A stretch of 64,000 nt of DNA from Pseudolysinimonas_A sp947085045 (lineage in GTDB: Bacteria > Actinomycetota > Actinomycetes > Actinomycetales > Microbacteriaceae): positions 62,001-126,000 of the forward strand of contig CAMTUU010000004.1 of the NCBI GenBank assembly GCA_947085045.1, written 5' to 3'. The notes beneath the pieces were generated by a model. The model did not search any database. It saw only the letters and a program-made list of their open reading frames with translations, and was not told the DNA's origin. The position numbers and the translations under genes were made by a program. Shown piece after piece: positions 41,622 through 49,109 of this stretch. Positions within the stretch are counted from its first letter, which is position 1, and each line of letters opens with the position of its first letter.

Positions 41622-41993
41622 TTAGTCGCTTACTGCGCGTAAGTGATGCCGGCGTTCATCTTCGATCGCCCAGCTCGTGAACGGCTGCGTCGCGGCGATC
41701 AACCCGCGACCGCGCGTGGTGGGGGCGTAGCTGATCGTCACCGGCGTCGTCGGCGTGACCGTGCGCTCGATGAAGCCCTCGGCCTCGAGCTCCTTGAGCC
41801 GCACCGAGAGCAGCCGGTCGGAGATGCCACCTACCAGGAGCCGGTACTCCGAAAAGCGTCGGGCGCCGCGCACCCCGGCGAGCAGCACCGCGCCCACCCA
41901 GCGCCGGCCGATGAACTCGAGGTGCGTCACCATCGCGCGGCACTTGTCGTCGTCGATCGTGTCGAACTGCGGCTGGAGCTGGATGTCGGTCAC
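41622..41993 (-). CDS. HxlR-family transcriptional regulator
   Basis: A 123-residue MarR/HxlR-type winged-helix protein: EFIGRRWVGAVLLAGVRGARRFSEYRLLVGGISDRLLSVRLKELEAEGFIERTV... It lacks the N-terminal Cys (redox/quinone sensing) common in HxlR, having Cys at residue 18 (DKCRAMV), which could still serve. GTG start at 41993. It is 43 bp upstream of the LLM-BBE gene on the same strand, with one GTAAG palindrome before it and one at its 3' end (41629-41643), which predicts control of itself and of the fusion enzyme. Confidence 0.87.
   Translation of the reverse strand: MTDIQLQPQFDTIDDDKCRAMVTHLEFIGRRWVGAVLLAGVRGARRFSEYRLLVGGISDRLLSVRLKELEAEGFIERTVTPTTPVTISYAPTTRGRGLIAATQPFTSWAIEDERRHHLRAVSD
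41629..41643. promoter_or_regulatory. HxlR-type operator before the LLM-BBE gene
   Basis: CTTAC-TGCGC-GTAAG, a perfect 5-bp inverted pair within the last codons of hxlR and 50 bp upstream of the LLM-BBE start. It shares GTAAG and GCGC with the site at 42004-42023. Confidence 0.6.
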
Positions 41994-42003
41994 TCACCCA
42001 GAG

Positions 42004-42023
42004 TAAGCGCGGATGCGCGTACT
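42004..42023. promoter_or_regulatory. HxlR-type operator before the regulator gene
   Basis: GTAAGCGC-GGAT-GCGCGTAC, complementary at 7 of 8 positions, 10 bp upstream of the hxlR GTG. The GTAAG word matches the 41629 site, so the regulator probably represses its own gene. Confidence 0.62.
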
Positions 42024-42029
42024 TCGCTG

Positions 42030-42062
42030 GTCGAGGAGCGCCGGAGGCGCGTGTCGAGACCT
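42030..42062. repeat. dispersed palindromic repeat, diverged copy D
   Basis: GGTCGAGGAGCGCCGGAGGC... ending GTGTCGAGACC: same design as copies A to C (GG-T-GAG start, TCGA-ACC end, GC-rich hairpin middle) with several substitutions. It sits between hxlR and the methyltransferase-like gene and abuts the stop of the latter (42061). Confidence 0.7.
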
Positions 42063-42750
42063 ACCGCGCGACGTAGACGGTGTTCGTCGAGACCCCGCCG
42101 GTGAGCGGATTCGGGAACTCGACGACGTGCGCCTCGGTCGAGCCGAACACCGCGGCGAGGTCGGTGAGGAACGAGTCGTCCGGCGGATCGTCCGACCACA
42201 GCGCGAACACCCCGCCGTCGCGCAGGTGCCGCGCCGATCGACGCAGCCCGTCGGGGGTGTAGAGGTCGGCGTGGGAGGGGTCGAGCGAGTGCCGCGGGGA
42301 GTGGTCGACATCCAGCAGGATCGCGTCGTAGCGATCCTCGGGATCCCGCCGCATGAGCGCGAAGAAGTCGTCGAGCACGAGGCGCGTGCGTGGGTCGCCC
42401 GTGAGCTGGGCCGACACCGGGAGGAGGTGGCGCTCGTGCCAGTCGATGACGGCGGGGAGGGCATCCACGACCGTCAGCGCGACGACCGAGTCGTGCGAGA
42501 GAGCCGCGATCGCGGTGTACCCGAGGCCGAGCCCGCCGACCAGCACGCTCAGGTCCTCACCGGAGAGCGGGGCGAGCCCGAGGTGCGAGAGCTGCTCTTC
42601 GGCCTCGGTGAACAGGCTCGACATCAGGTACTCGTCGCCGAGCTTCACCTCGTAGACATCCACGCCGAGCGTCGGCTCGATCCGTCGCCGCAGGAACAGG
42701 TCGCCCATCGGCGTCTCCTGCCAGTCCAACTCTTCGAAGCGGAGGGCCAC
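42061..42750 (-). CDS. spermidine synthase-like methyltransferase-fold protein
   Basis: A 229-residue Rossmann-fold protein of the spermidine-synthase/MTase superfamily. It has SVLVGGLGLGYTAIAAL (nucleotide-binding Gly loop), VVDALPAVIDWHERHL (acidic residue after beta 2), and DAILLDVDHSPRHSLDPSHADLYTPDGL. Actual donor (SAM or decarboxylated SAM) is not decided by motif. I use the GTG at 42750 (VALRFEEL), 4 bp after the response regulator; an in-frame ATG at 42792 would overlap that gene by 38 bp. Last in the ABC/two-component operon. Confidence 0.78.
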   Translation of the reverse strand: MALRFEELDWQETPMGDLFLRRRIEPTLGVDVYEVKLGDEYLMSSLFTEAEEQLSHLGLAPLSGEDLSVLVGGLGLGYTAIAALSHDSVVALTVVDALPAVIDWHERHLLPVSAQLTGDPRTRLVLDDFFALMRRDPEDRYDAILLDVDHSPRHSLDPSHADLYTPDGLRRSARHLRDGGVFALWSDDPPDDSFLTDLAAVFGSTEAHVVEFPNPLTGGVSTNTVYVAR

Positions 42751-42754
42751 GCCC

Positions 42755-43375
42755 TCAGAGTAGGCGGAGGTCGCGGGCGCGGGTGACGGCACCGGTGCGG
42801 GACTTCGCGTCGAGTTTGGTGAACGCGTGCAGCAGGTGCGACTTCACGGTGGCCTCGCCGAGGTGCAGCGCGGCGCCGATCTCGCGGTTGGAGGCTCCCG
42901 TCTCCACGAGCCGCAGCACGTCGAGTTCGCGCGCGGTGAGCTGCACCGACGGGGCGGGTGAGGCCGTCTGCCGCACGAGCACCCGCGACACCGAGGGCGC
43001 GAGCGCGACCTCGCCGGCAGCCACCGCACGGATGCCGGCGAGCAACTCCGCCTCCGGCGCCGCCTTGAGCAGGTACCCCGACGCCCCCGCGCCGATCGCG
43101 CTGAGGATGGCGTCGTCGCTCTCGTAGGTGGTGAGGATGACGACCCGCGTCGACGGGACGGCGGCGAGGATGCGGGCGGTGGCTTCGTCGCCGCCGAGCT
43201 CGGGCATGCGCAGATCCATGAGCACGACATCGGGGGTCAGGTCGGACGCGAGCTTCACGGCATCCAGCCCGGTCGCCCCGGTGCCGACCACTTCGAGGTC
43301 GTCGGCCGACTCGACCAGGCCGACCAGCCCGGCCCGCACGATCGGGTGGTCGTCGACGATCACGACGCGGATCAC
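42755..43375 (-). CDS. NarL/FixJ-family response regulator
   Basis: A 206-residue regulator: receiver with the phospho-accepting Asp in DVVLMDLRMPELGG and a Lys in YLLKAAPE, then a LuxR-type HTH (LTARELDVLRLVETGASNREIGAALHLGEATVKSHLLHAFTKLD). GTG start at 43375 inside the stop of the histidine kinase (GTGA). It should be phosphorylated by that kinase and bind the operon's promoter region, where tandem ACCGNNYGGT palindromes occur. Confidence 0.94.
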   Translation of the reverse strand: MIRVVIVDDHPIVRAGLVGLVESADDLEVVGTGATGLDAVKLASDLTPDVVLMDLRMPELGGDEATARILAAVPSTRVVILTTYESDDAILSAIGAGASGYLLKAAPEAELLAGIRAVAAGEVALAPSVSRVLVRQTASPAPSVQLTARELDVLRLVETGASNREIGAALHLGEATVKSHLLHAFTKLDAKSRTGAVTRARDLRLL

Positions 43376-44526
43376 GCGGACACCTCGCGGGGAAGCCGAG
43401 CGGTCACGGTCGTGCCGCGGTCGCTGGCGACCTCGAGGGTGCCGCCGGCGAGGGCGAGGCGGGCGCGGAGTCCGCTCAAGCCGAAGCCGTCCGGAACTGC
43501 CGACGGGTCGAGTCCACGGCCGTCGTCGACGACCTGAAGAACGGCGACGCCGTCGTCCTCCGCGAGCGTCACCGACACGGTGGATGCCCCCGCGTGCTTG
43601 CGCACGTTCGCGAGACCCTCCTGGGCGCAGCGCAGCAGGGCCACCTCGGCGTCCCGTTCGAGCGGGGTCCCGAGGGTCACCTCCAGCGCGACCGGCACCG
43701 ACGTCTCGCGGCGGAACCTCTCGACGAGCACGCCGAGAGCCGCGGCGAGGCCGCCCGACAGTTCGACCGGCGCGCTGCCGGCGACGAGGGTGCGGGTCTC
43801 GGTGAGTGCGGCACGGGCCGACTCCTCGACGAGCCCGAGCGTCTCGTCGCGCAACATCCCGGAGGCCAGCTCCCGGCGCGACCGCTGCACGAGCAGCACC
43901 ACTCCGGCGAGGTCCTGCGCGATGGTGTCGTGCAGTTCGCGGGCGAGACGTTCCCGCTCGGAGGTGGAGCCGGCATCCCGATGGGCCGCGGCGAGTTCGT
44001 CCTGCGCGGCCGTGAGCTCGTCGAGCAGCCGCGCGCGCTCGGAGCCGTAGTCGGCGATGCGCCAGATCCACAGACCGAGCGCGATCGAGCCGGCGAGCGA
44101 GAAGAAGAACGTGATCGCTGCGCTCGCGAAGGTGTCCCACGAGGGGCCGAGGGCGACGAAGAACCCGGCGGCGGCGGCGAGCGCCACCGCGAAGCTGGAG
44201 AGGATGCCGCCCCGCCGCGTCGTGGACAGCACCCAGCCCGAGGGCATCGCGAGCGACTGGAACACCGCCAGCGGCGGGGCCACCGCGACGAGCCCGAACG
44301 TCGCGACCGCGAGGACGCCGATGTAGAGCGTCGCCCGGCGGCTGCCGTCGGCGGCGCGGCGGCCGATCGCGACGTAGGCCAGCAGGACCGCGACCAGAAC
44401 CCCCATCCCGACGAGCGGCAGCCGCGCGAACGACCACGAGAACGCGAGGATGACGCCGCAGACCACGACGACCGCGACGATCGCGATCGTCCAGGTCCGC
44501 GACGCCATCACCCGGATGTGGTCCAT
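43372..44526 (-). CDS. membrane sensor histidine kinase (HisKA_3 type)
   Basis: A 384-residue kinase with four to six N-terminal transmembrane helices (to ~170), a short coiled coil (LLDELTAAQDELAAAHRDAG), a HisKA_3 box with phospho-His (ERERLARELHDTIAQDLAGVVLLVQ), and an HATPase (GLANVRKHAGASTVSVTL, VVDDGRGLDP, GFGLSGLRARLALAGGTL). It is LiaS/DesK-like in layout. No extracellular sensor domain is apparent, so the signal is probably in the membrane, maybe via the adjacent ABC permease. ATG at 44526 directly follows the permease stop. Confidence 0.92.
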   Translation of the reverse strand: MDHIRVMASRTWTIAIVAVVVVCGVILAFSWSFARLPLVGMGVLVAVLLAYVAIGRRAADGSRRATLYIGVLAVATFGLVAVAPPLAVFQSLAMPSGWVLSTTRRGGILSSFAVALAAAAGFFVALGPSWDTFASAAITFFFSLAGSIALGLWIWRIADYGSERARLLDELTAAQDELAAAHRDAGSTSERERLARELHDTIAQDLAGVVLLVQRSRRELASGMLRDETLGLVEESARAALTETRTLVAGSAPVELSGGLAAALGVLVERFRRETSVPVALEVTLGTPLERDAEVALLRCAQEGLANVRKHAGASTVSVTLAEDDGVAVLQVVDDGRGLDPSAVPDGFGLSGLRARLALAGGTLEVASDRGTTVTARLPREVSA

Positions 44527-45327
44527 TCAGGCATCCTTGCGGATCCACCGGAACGTGACCCGCACCACGATGAGACCCACCACGAGCCACAGCCCGCAGG
44601 CGAGGGCGATGAGCGGGAGATCCCACGAGCCGGACGGCTCCACGGCTTCGAACTCCGCGGGGAGGAACACCGCCCGCATCCCCTGCGCCAGCCACTTGAG
44701 CGGGAAGGCGCTCGCGACGTTGCGCAGCCACTCGGGCAGCCCCGAGAAGGCGATGTAGACGCCCGAGATGAACTGCAGCACCAGCACGATCGGGATGACG
44801 ACCGCCGTCGCGCTGCGTCCGGTGCGGGGGAGGGCGCTCAGACCGATCCCGAGGATCGCGCAGGTCGTGACCCCGAGCAGGAACACCCAGGCGAAGGTGA
44901 GCCACCGGCCCGGATCCGTCGGCACCTCGACGCCGAACGCCACGACGGCGACCAGGATGAGCAGCGCCGACTGGAGGATGCCCGTGACGAGCACCTGCCC
45001 GATCTTGCCGATGAAGTACGACACCGGCGAGAGCGGGGTGCCGCCGAGGCGCTTGAGCGTGCCGTCGCTGCGTTCCATCGCGATGTCGATCGACATGTTC
45101 TGCAGACCCGAGAGCAGCAGCCCGGCGGCCAGCATCCCGGGCAGGTAGAACTCGGCGGCGGTGAGCTCGGCGCCGGGAGGGCCGAAGGTCGCGGAGCTGA
45201 ACGCGACCGAGAAGATCAGCAGCATCAGCAGGGGGAAGAGGAAGGTGAAGAACACCGTGTCGCCCTGGCGGAAATATCCGCGCACCTCGTAGCCGACGCG
45301 GCTGGCGCCGTTGCGCAGCAGGTTCAC
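44527..45327 (-). CDS. ABC-2 type permease
   Basis: A 266-residue ABC-2 permease with six helices: ...VFFTFLFPLLMLLIFSVAFSSATF, GMLAAGLLLSGLQNMSIDIAMERSDGTLKRLGGTPLSPVSYFIGKI, and ISGVYIAFSGLPEWLRNVASAFPLKWLAQGMRAVFLPAEF. GTG start at 45327 within the ATPase stop. It exports an unknown compound or supports cell-envelope stress sensing; the kinase gene follows without a gap. Confidence 0.9.
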   Translation of the reverse strand: MNLLRNGASRVGYEVRGYFRQGDTVFFTFLFPLLMLLIFSVAFSSATFGPPGAELTAAEFYLPGMLAAGLLLSGLQNMSIDIAMERSDGTLKRLGGTPLSPVSYFIGKIGQVLVTGILQSALLILVAVVAFGVEVPTDPGRWLTFAWVFLLGVTTCAILGIGLSALPRTGRSATAVVIPIVLVLQFISGVYIAFSGLPEWLRNVASAFPLKWLAQGMRAVFLPAEFEAVEPSGSWDLPLIALACGLWLVVGLIVVRVTFRWIRKDA

Positions 45328-46181
45328 GCGTCGACCTCCTCGGCGCGCGTGCCGACGAACGACAGGTAGATGTCCTCCAGGCTCGGCCGGATGATCTCCA
45401 GCCTCTCGGGTTCGCCGTTCTGGGAGAGCCGGGCGACGAGCGCCCCGGGGTTCTCGGTGCGCTCCTCGCGCACGACCCCGTTCTCGCGCCAGCGCACGAT
45501 CGGTACGCGGGCGTCCGCTCCGCCGAGCTCGTGGATCGCCCCCAGCGCGGCGACCGTGCCGCCGGCGATGATGGCCGCGCGGCTCGACAGCTCCGCGGCC
45601 TCGTCGAGGTAGTGGGTGGTGAGCAGGATGGTGGTCCCCTCGTCCTGCAGCCGGCGGATGAGATCCCAGAACGACCGTCGTGCCTCGGGGTCGAACCCGG
45701 TGGTCGGTTCGTCGAGGAAGAGCAGCTCGGGGCGTCCGACGATGCCGAGCGCGACATCCACGCGGCGTCGCTGCCCGCCGGAGAGCTTGCGGATGCTCGT
45801 CTTCGCCTTGTCGGTCAGCCCGACCGCCGCGATCACCTCGTCGACGTCGCGCGGGTTCGGATAGAAACCTGCGAAGTGGGCGAGCTGCTCGCGCACGCTC
45901 GCGGCCGGGGCCTCGCCCGTCGACTGCAGCACGATGCCGAGCCGCGCCTTCCAATCGAGGTCGCCCCGCTGCGGGTCGGTGGCGAGCACCTCGACGGTTC
46001 CCGACGTGCGATCGCGATACCCCTCGAGGATCTCGATCGTCGTCGATTTGCCCGCCCCGTTCGGCCCGAGCAGCGCGAAGGTCTCGCCCCGCGCGATCTC
46101 GAACGAGACCCCGCGCAGCGCCTCGACGCCGCCCCGGTAGGTCTTCCGCAGGTCGTCGACCCGCACCACTGCATCTGTCAT
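45324..46181 (-). CDS. ABC transporter ATPase
   Basis: A 285-residue ATPase with Walker A GPNGAGKSTT, Q loop IVLQSTGEAP, signature LSGGQRRRVD, Walker B LLFLDEP and H-loop TTHYLDEA. First gene of the operon ATPase-permease-kinase-regulator-methyltransferase, a common arrangement for self-regulated efflux or peptide-detoxification systems. Its coding end overlaps the permease start. Confidence 0.94.
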   Translation of the reverse strand: MTDAVVRVDDLRKTYRGGVEALRGVSFEIARGETFALLGPNGAGKSTTIEILEGYRDRTSGTVEVLATDPQRGDLDWKARLGIVLQSTGEAPAASVREQLAHFAGFYPNPRDVDEVIAAVGLTDKAKTSIRKLSGGQRRRVDVALGIVGRPELLFLDEPTTGFDPEARRSFWDLIRRLQDEGTTILLTTHYLDEAAELSSRAAIIAGGTVAALGAIHELGGADARVPIVRWRENGVVREERTENPGALVARLSQNGEPERLEIIRPSLEDIYLSFVGTRAEEVDA

Positions 46182-46218
46182 GCCCTCAGCCTGGCCGCCC
46201 GCCGGCGCGGGTGGGACG

Positions 46219-46255
46219 ACCGGACGGTGGGAATCCGCTCCACCGAATGGTGGAG
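46219..46255. promoter_or_regulatory. tandem ACCGNNYGGT palindromes
   Basis: ACCGGACGGT (46219-46228) and ACCGAATGGT (46242-46251) are two similar 10-bp palindromes 23 bp apart, in front of the ABC operon and right after the LysE stop. The second lies within the perfect hairpin CTCCACC-GAAT-GGTGGAG (46238-46255), which may also terminate lysE. They are candidates for the NarL-type regulator. Confidence 0.5.
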
Positions 46256-46256
46256 G

Positions 46257-46880
46257 TCAGGGCACGAGCAGCATCACGGCGAGGGCGAGCATCACGATCG
46301 CGATGATCCCATCGAGGATGCGCCAGGCCAGTGGCTTCGCGAACAGCGGGGCGAGCAGCCGGGCGCCGAACCCGAGCGCCGTGAACCAGACGATGCTGCC
46401 GGTCACCGCACCGGCCGCGAAGAACCAGCGGTTCTCGTGATGGGCGGCGGCGACCGAGCCGAGCAGCAGCACGGTGTCGAGGTAGACGTGCGGGTTGAGC
46501 CAGGTGAGGGCGAGACAGGTGGCGATCGCCGCGCCGAGCCCCGCCCCGGTGGCGGTGCCCGCGTGGAGGCCGGCGGCATCCTCCTTCGGGCGGCGCAGGG
46601 CGCGGATGGCGGCGAGCACCCCGTACCCGGCGAGGAACGCCGCGCCCGCCCACCGGATGACGTCGACGAGCCACGGCACCGCCGCGAAGAGCACCCCGCC
46701 GCCCACCACACCCGCGGCGATGAGCGCGGCGTCGGAGAGGGCGCAGACCAGCACGACGGCGAGCACGTGCTCGCGGCGCAGGCCCTGCCGCAGCACGAAT
46801 GCATTCTGCGCGCCGATGGCGACGATGAGCGACAGGCCGAGGCCGAGACCGGCGAGGGCAGCGAGGAACGGAGCGGACAC
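46257..46880 (-). CDS. lysE: LysE/ArgO-type amino-acid exporter
   Basis: A membrane protein of ~207 residues with six helices; characteristic are GLGLGLSLIVAIGAQNAFVLRQGLRREHVL, ALSDAALIAAGVVGGG, and TWLNPHVYLDTVLLLGSVAA, the family signature for basic-amino-acid export. GTG at 46880 fits family N-termini best; another in-frame GTG is at 46901. It is divergent from a LysG/ArgP-like activator, the classical pairing where intracellular Lys or Arg turns on export. Confidence 0.9.
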   Translation of the reverse strand: MSAPFLAALAGLGLGLSLIVAIGAQNAFVLRQGLRREHVLAVVLVCALSDAALIAAGVVGGGVLFAAVPWLVDVIRWAGAAFLAGYGVLAAIRALRRPKEDAAGLHAGTATGAGLGAAIATCLALTWLNPHVYLDTVLLLGSVAAAHHENRWFFAAGAVTGSIVWFTALGFGARLLAPLFAKPLAWRILDGIIAIVMLALAVMLLVP

Positions 46881-46951
46881 GACCCGACGGTAGGTCGACA
46901 CCTCACATCAGTACAGCGAAGGATTATGGAGCAGCATTAGCATTCCTGGTG

Positions 46952-47818
46952 ATGAGGTACGACAGCGAACACCTGGCGACGCTGCTCGCCGTCGTCGAGG
47001 AGGGCACCCTCGACGCGGCCGCGCGGCGGCTGACGGTGACGCCGTCGGCGGTCAGCCAGCGGCTCAAGGCGTTCGAGGAACAGGTCGGGCGCGTGCTCGT
47101 CGTGCGCACCAAACCGGCACGGGCGACCGGTCCGGGGGAGGCGCTGGTGCGGATGGCGCGACAGCTCGCGCTGCTCGAGCACGAGGCCGATCAGGCTCTC
47201 GGCACCGCCGGCGACGGGGTCTCCACGATCCCGATCGCGGTCAACGCCGACTCCCTGTCGACCTGGATCCTCCCGGCCCTGGAGCGCGTCGCGCGCGAGC
47301 ATCCGGTCGTCTTCGAGATCCACCGCGACGACCAGGACCACACCGCCGGCTGGCTCGCCGCGGGAACCGTGATGGCCGCCGTGACCTCGCAGGCCGAACC
47401 CGTGCCCGGCTGCACGTCGACCCCGCTCGGCCGGGTGCGCTATCGCCCGCGCGCGGCTCCCGCCTTCGTCGAGCGGTGGTTCCGCGACGGAGCGGATGCG
47501 GCATCCCTCGCCGTCGCCCCGGTCGTCGTCTTCGACGAGAAGGACCTGCTGCAGGCGGGGTACCTCCGGCGCGCCACACGCCGCACGCTCGACCCGCCGC
47601 GGCACGTCGTGCCGGCCTCCGCCGACTTCGCGCTCGCCGTGCGGCTCGGGCTCGGCTGGGGGATGCTTCCCGACGCGCAGGCGGAGGGCACCGTCGTGTT
47701 CGACGCGTCGCGGCATGAAGACGTGCCGCTGCACTGGCAGCAGTGGAACCTGCGGTCGCCGCTGCTCGACGCGGTCGCGGCCGAGGTGGTCGCGTCGGGG
47801 CGCGCCGCCGTCGCCTAG
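46952..47818 (+). CDS. lysG: LysG/ArgP-type LysR regulator
   Basis: A 288-residue LysR activator closely patterned on LysG: HTH LATLLAVVEEGTLDAAARRLTVTPSAVSQRLKAFEEQVGRVLVVRTKPARATGPGEALVR, then effector domain with IAVNADSLSTWILPALERV. Basic amino acids are the expected co-inducers for lysE. I used the ATG at 46952; GTG at 46949 is one codon earlier. The stop overlaps the convergent aminotransferase stop in the shared CTAG (47815-47818). Confidence 0.92.
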   Translation: MRYDSEHLATLLAVVEEGTLDAAARRLTVTPSAVSQRLKAFEEQVGRVLVVRTKPARATGPGEALVRMARQLALLEHEADQALGTAGDGVSTIPIAVNADSLSTWILPALERVAREHPVVFEIHRDDQDHTAGWLAAGTVMAAVTSQAEPVPGCTSTPLGRVRYRPRAAPAFVERWFRDGADAASLAVAPVVVFDEKDLLQAGYLRRATRRTLDPPRHVVPASADFALAVRLGLGWGMLPDAQAEGTVVFDASRHEDVPLHWQQWNLRSPLLDAVAAEVVASGRAAVA

Positions 47819-49005
47819 GCGAAGAGGCGCTGCAGGCGCGCGACGCCCTCGCGGATGTCGTCGTCGCCGAGCGCGTACGAGAAGCGCAGGTAGCCGCTGG
47901 GCCCGAACGCCTCGCCGGGCACCGCCGCGACCTCCGCCTGCTCGAGGATGAGGTCGGCCAGCTCGAGCGACGTCGTCGGGGTGCTGCCCGCCCACTCGCG
48001 GTTCAGAAGTCCGGTCACGTCGGGGTAGACGTAGAACGCGCCTTCGGGCAGAGGGCAGACGACCCCGGGGATCGCGTTGAGCCCGTCGACGATCAGCTTG
48101 CGGCGGCGGTCGAACGCGAGGCGCATCTCCTCGACGGAGTCCTGCGGTCCCGTGAGAGCCGCGATGCCGGCGCGCTGCGAGATGTTCGACACGTTGCTCG
48201 ACAGGTGCGACTGGAGGTTCGCGGCTCCGGCGATCGCGTCGGCGGGTCCGACCATCCAGCCGAGCCGCCAGCCGGTCATCGCGTAGGTCTTCGCGACGCC
48301 GTTGACGAGGATGGTGCGGTCGGCGAGCGCCGGGGTGGCCTCGACGATCGACACGGCGCGGACCCCGTCGTAGGTCAGGTTCTGGTAGATCTCGTCGCTG
48401 ATCACCCAGAGTCCGTGCTCCTCGGCCCACGCGCCGATCGCGGCGACCTGCTCGGGCGAGTACACGGCGCCGGTCGGGTTCGACGGCGAGACGAACAGCA
48501 GCACCTTCGTGCGCGGGGTGCGCGCGGCCTCGAGCTGCTCGACGGTGACGAGATACCCCTGGTCGGCGCCGGCGAAGACATCCACCTGCACTCCGCCGGC
48601 GAGCTTGATCGCCTCGGGGTAGGTGGTCCAGTACGGGGTGGGCACGAGCACCTCGTCGCCCGGGTCGAGCAGCGTCGCGAAGGACTGGTAAACCGCCTGC
48701 TTGCCGCCGTTGGTGACGATGATCTGCGCCGGTGAGACCTCGAGGCCGCTGTCGCGGAGGGTCTTTGCGGCGATCGCCTCGCGGAACTCGGGCAGACCCG
48801 CCGCGGGCGTGTACCGGTGATTCCTCGGGTCGCGCGCGGCGTCGACCGCCGCCTCGACGATGTGTGCCGGCGTCGGGAAGTCGGGTTCCCCGGCGGCGAA
48901 GCTCACGACCGGCCGGCCGGCCGCCTTGAGCGCCTTGGCCTTCGAATCCACTTTCAGAGTCGCCGATTCGGCGATGGACCCGATGCGCTGCGAGATGCGT
49001 GCCAC
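47815..49005 (-). CDS. aspC: pyridoxal-phosphate aminotransferase (AspC class I)
   Basis: A 396-residue class I aminotransferase. PLP Lys is in NGVAKTYAMTGWRLGW; other marks are FAAGEPDFPTPAHI, VSPSNPTGAVYSPEQV (Asn-Pro), DEIYQNLTYDG (Asp, Tyr) and the substrate-binding Arg in LRFSYALGDDDIR. Aspartate or a closely related substrate is likely. GTG 49005 gives the usual VARISQRIG start; a TTG at 49014 is an alternative. In Microbacteriaceae it often precedes the secE-nusG region. Confidence 0.93.
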   Translation of the reverse strand: MARISQRIGSIAESATLKVDSKAKALKAAGRPVVSFAAGEPDFPTPAHIVEAAVDAARDPRNHRYTPAAGLPEFREAIAAKTLRDSGLEVSPAQIIVTNGGKQAVYQSFATLLDPGDEVLVPTPYWTTYPEAIKLAGGVQVDVFAGADQGYLVTVEQLEAARTPRTKVLLFVSPSNPTGAVYSPEQVAAIGAWAEEHGLWVISDEIYQNLTYDGVRAVSIVEATPALADRTILVNGVAKTYAMTGWRLGWMVGPADAIAGAANLQSHLSSNVSNISQRAGIAALTGPQDSVEEMRLAFDRRRKLIVDGLNAIPGVVCPLPEGAFYVYPDVTGLLNREWAGSTPTTSLELADLILEQAEVAAVPGEAFGPSGYLRFSYALGDDDIREGVARLQRLFA

Positions 49006-49027
49006 GAGGCACAAGCCTACCGACGGC

Positions 49028-49066
49028 GGAACGCCCGGCGACCTTCGGGGGGTCGCCGGGCGTTCC
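49028..49066 (-). terminator. terminator of the CAP-domain gene
   Basis: GGAACGCCCGGCGACC and GGTCGCCGGGCGTTCC form a perfect 16-bp stem with a seven-base loop, downstream of the CAP gene on its strand and upstream of aspC. No long T-run follows. Confidence 0.7.
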
Positions 49067-49109
49067 GGTACTGCCGGCGCGGGTGCGCGTCAGTGTCCGC
49101 CGGAGCCGG

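Noticed and set aside
41622..41993. Calling the HxlR protein a MarR-type redox sensor
   Set aside because: Only one Cys near residue 18 is present and its sensory role cannot be judged, so only the family assignment is kept.
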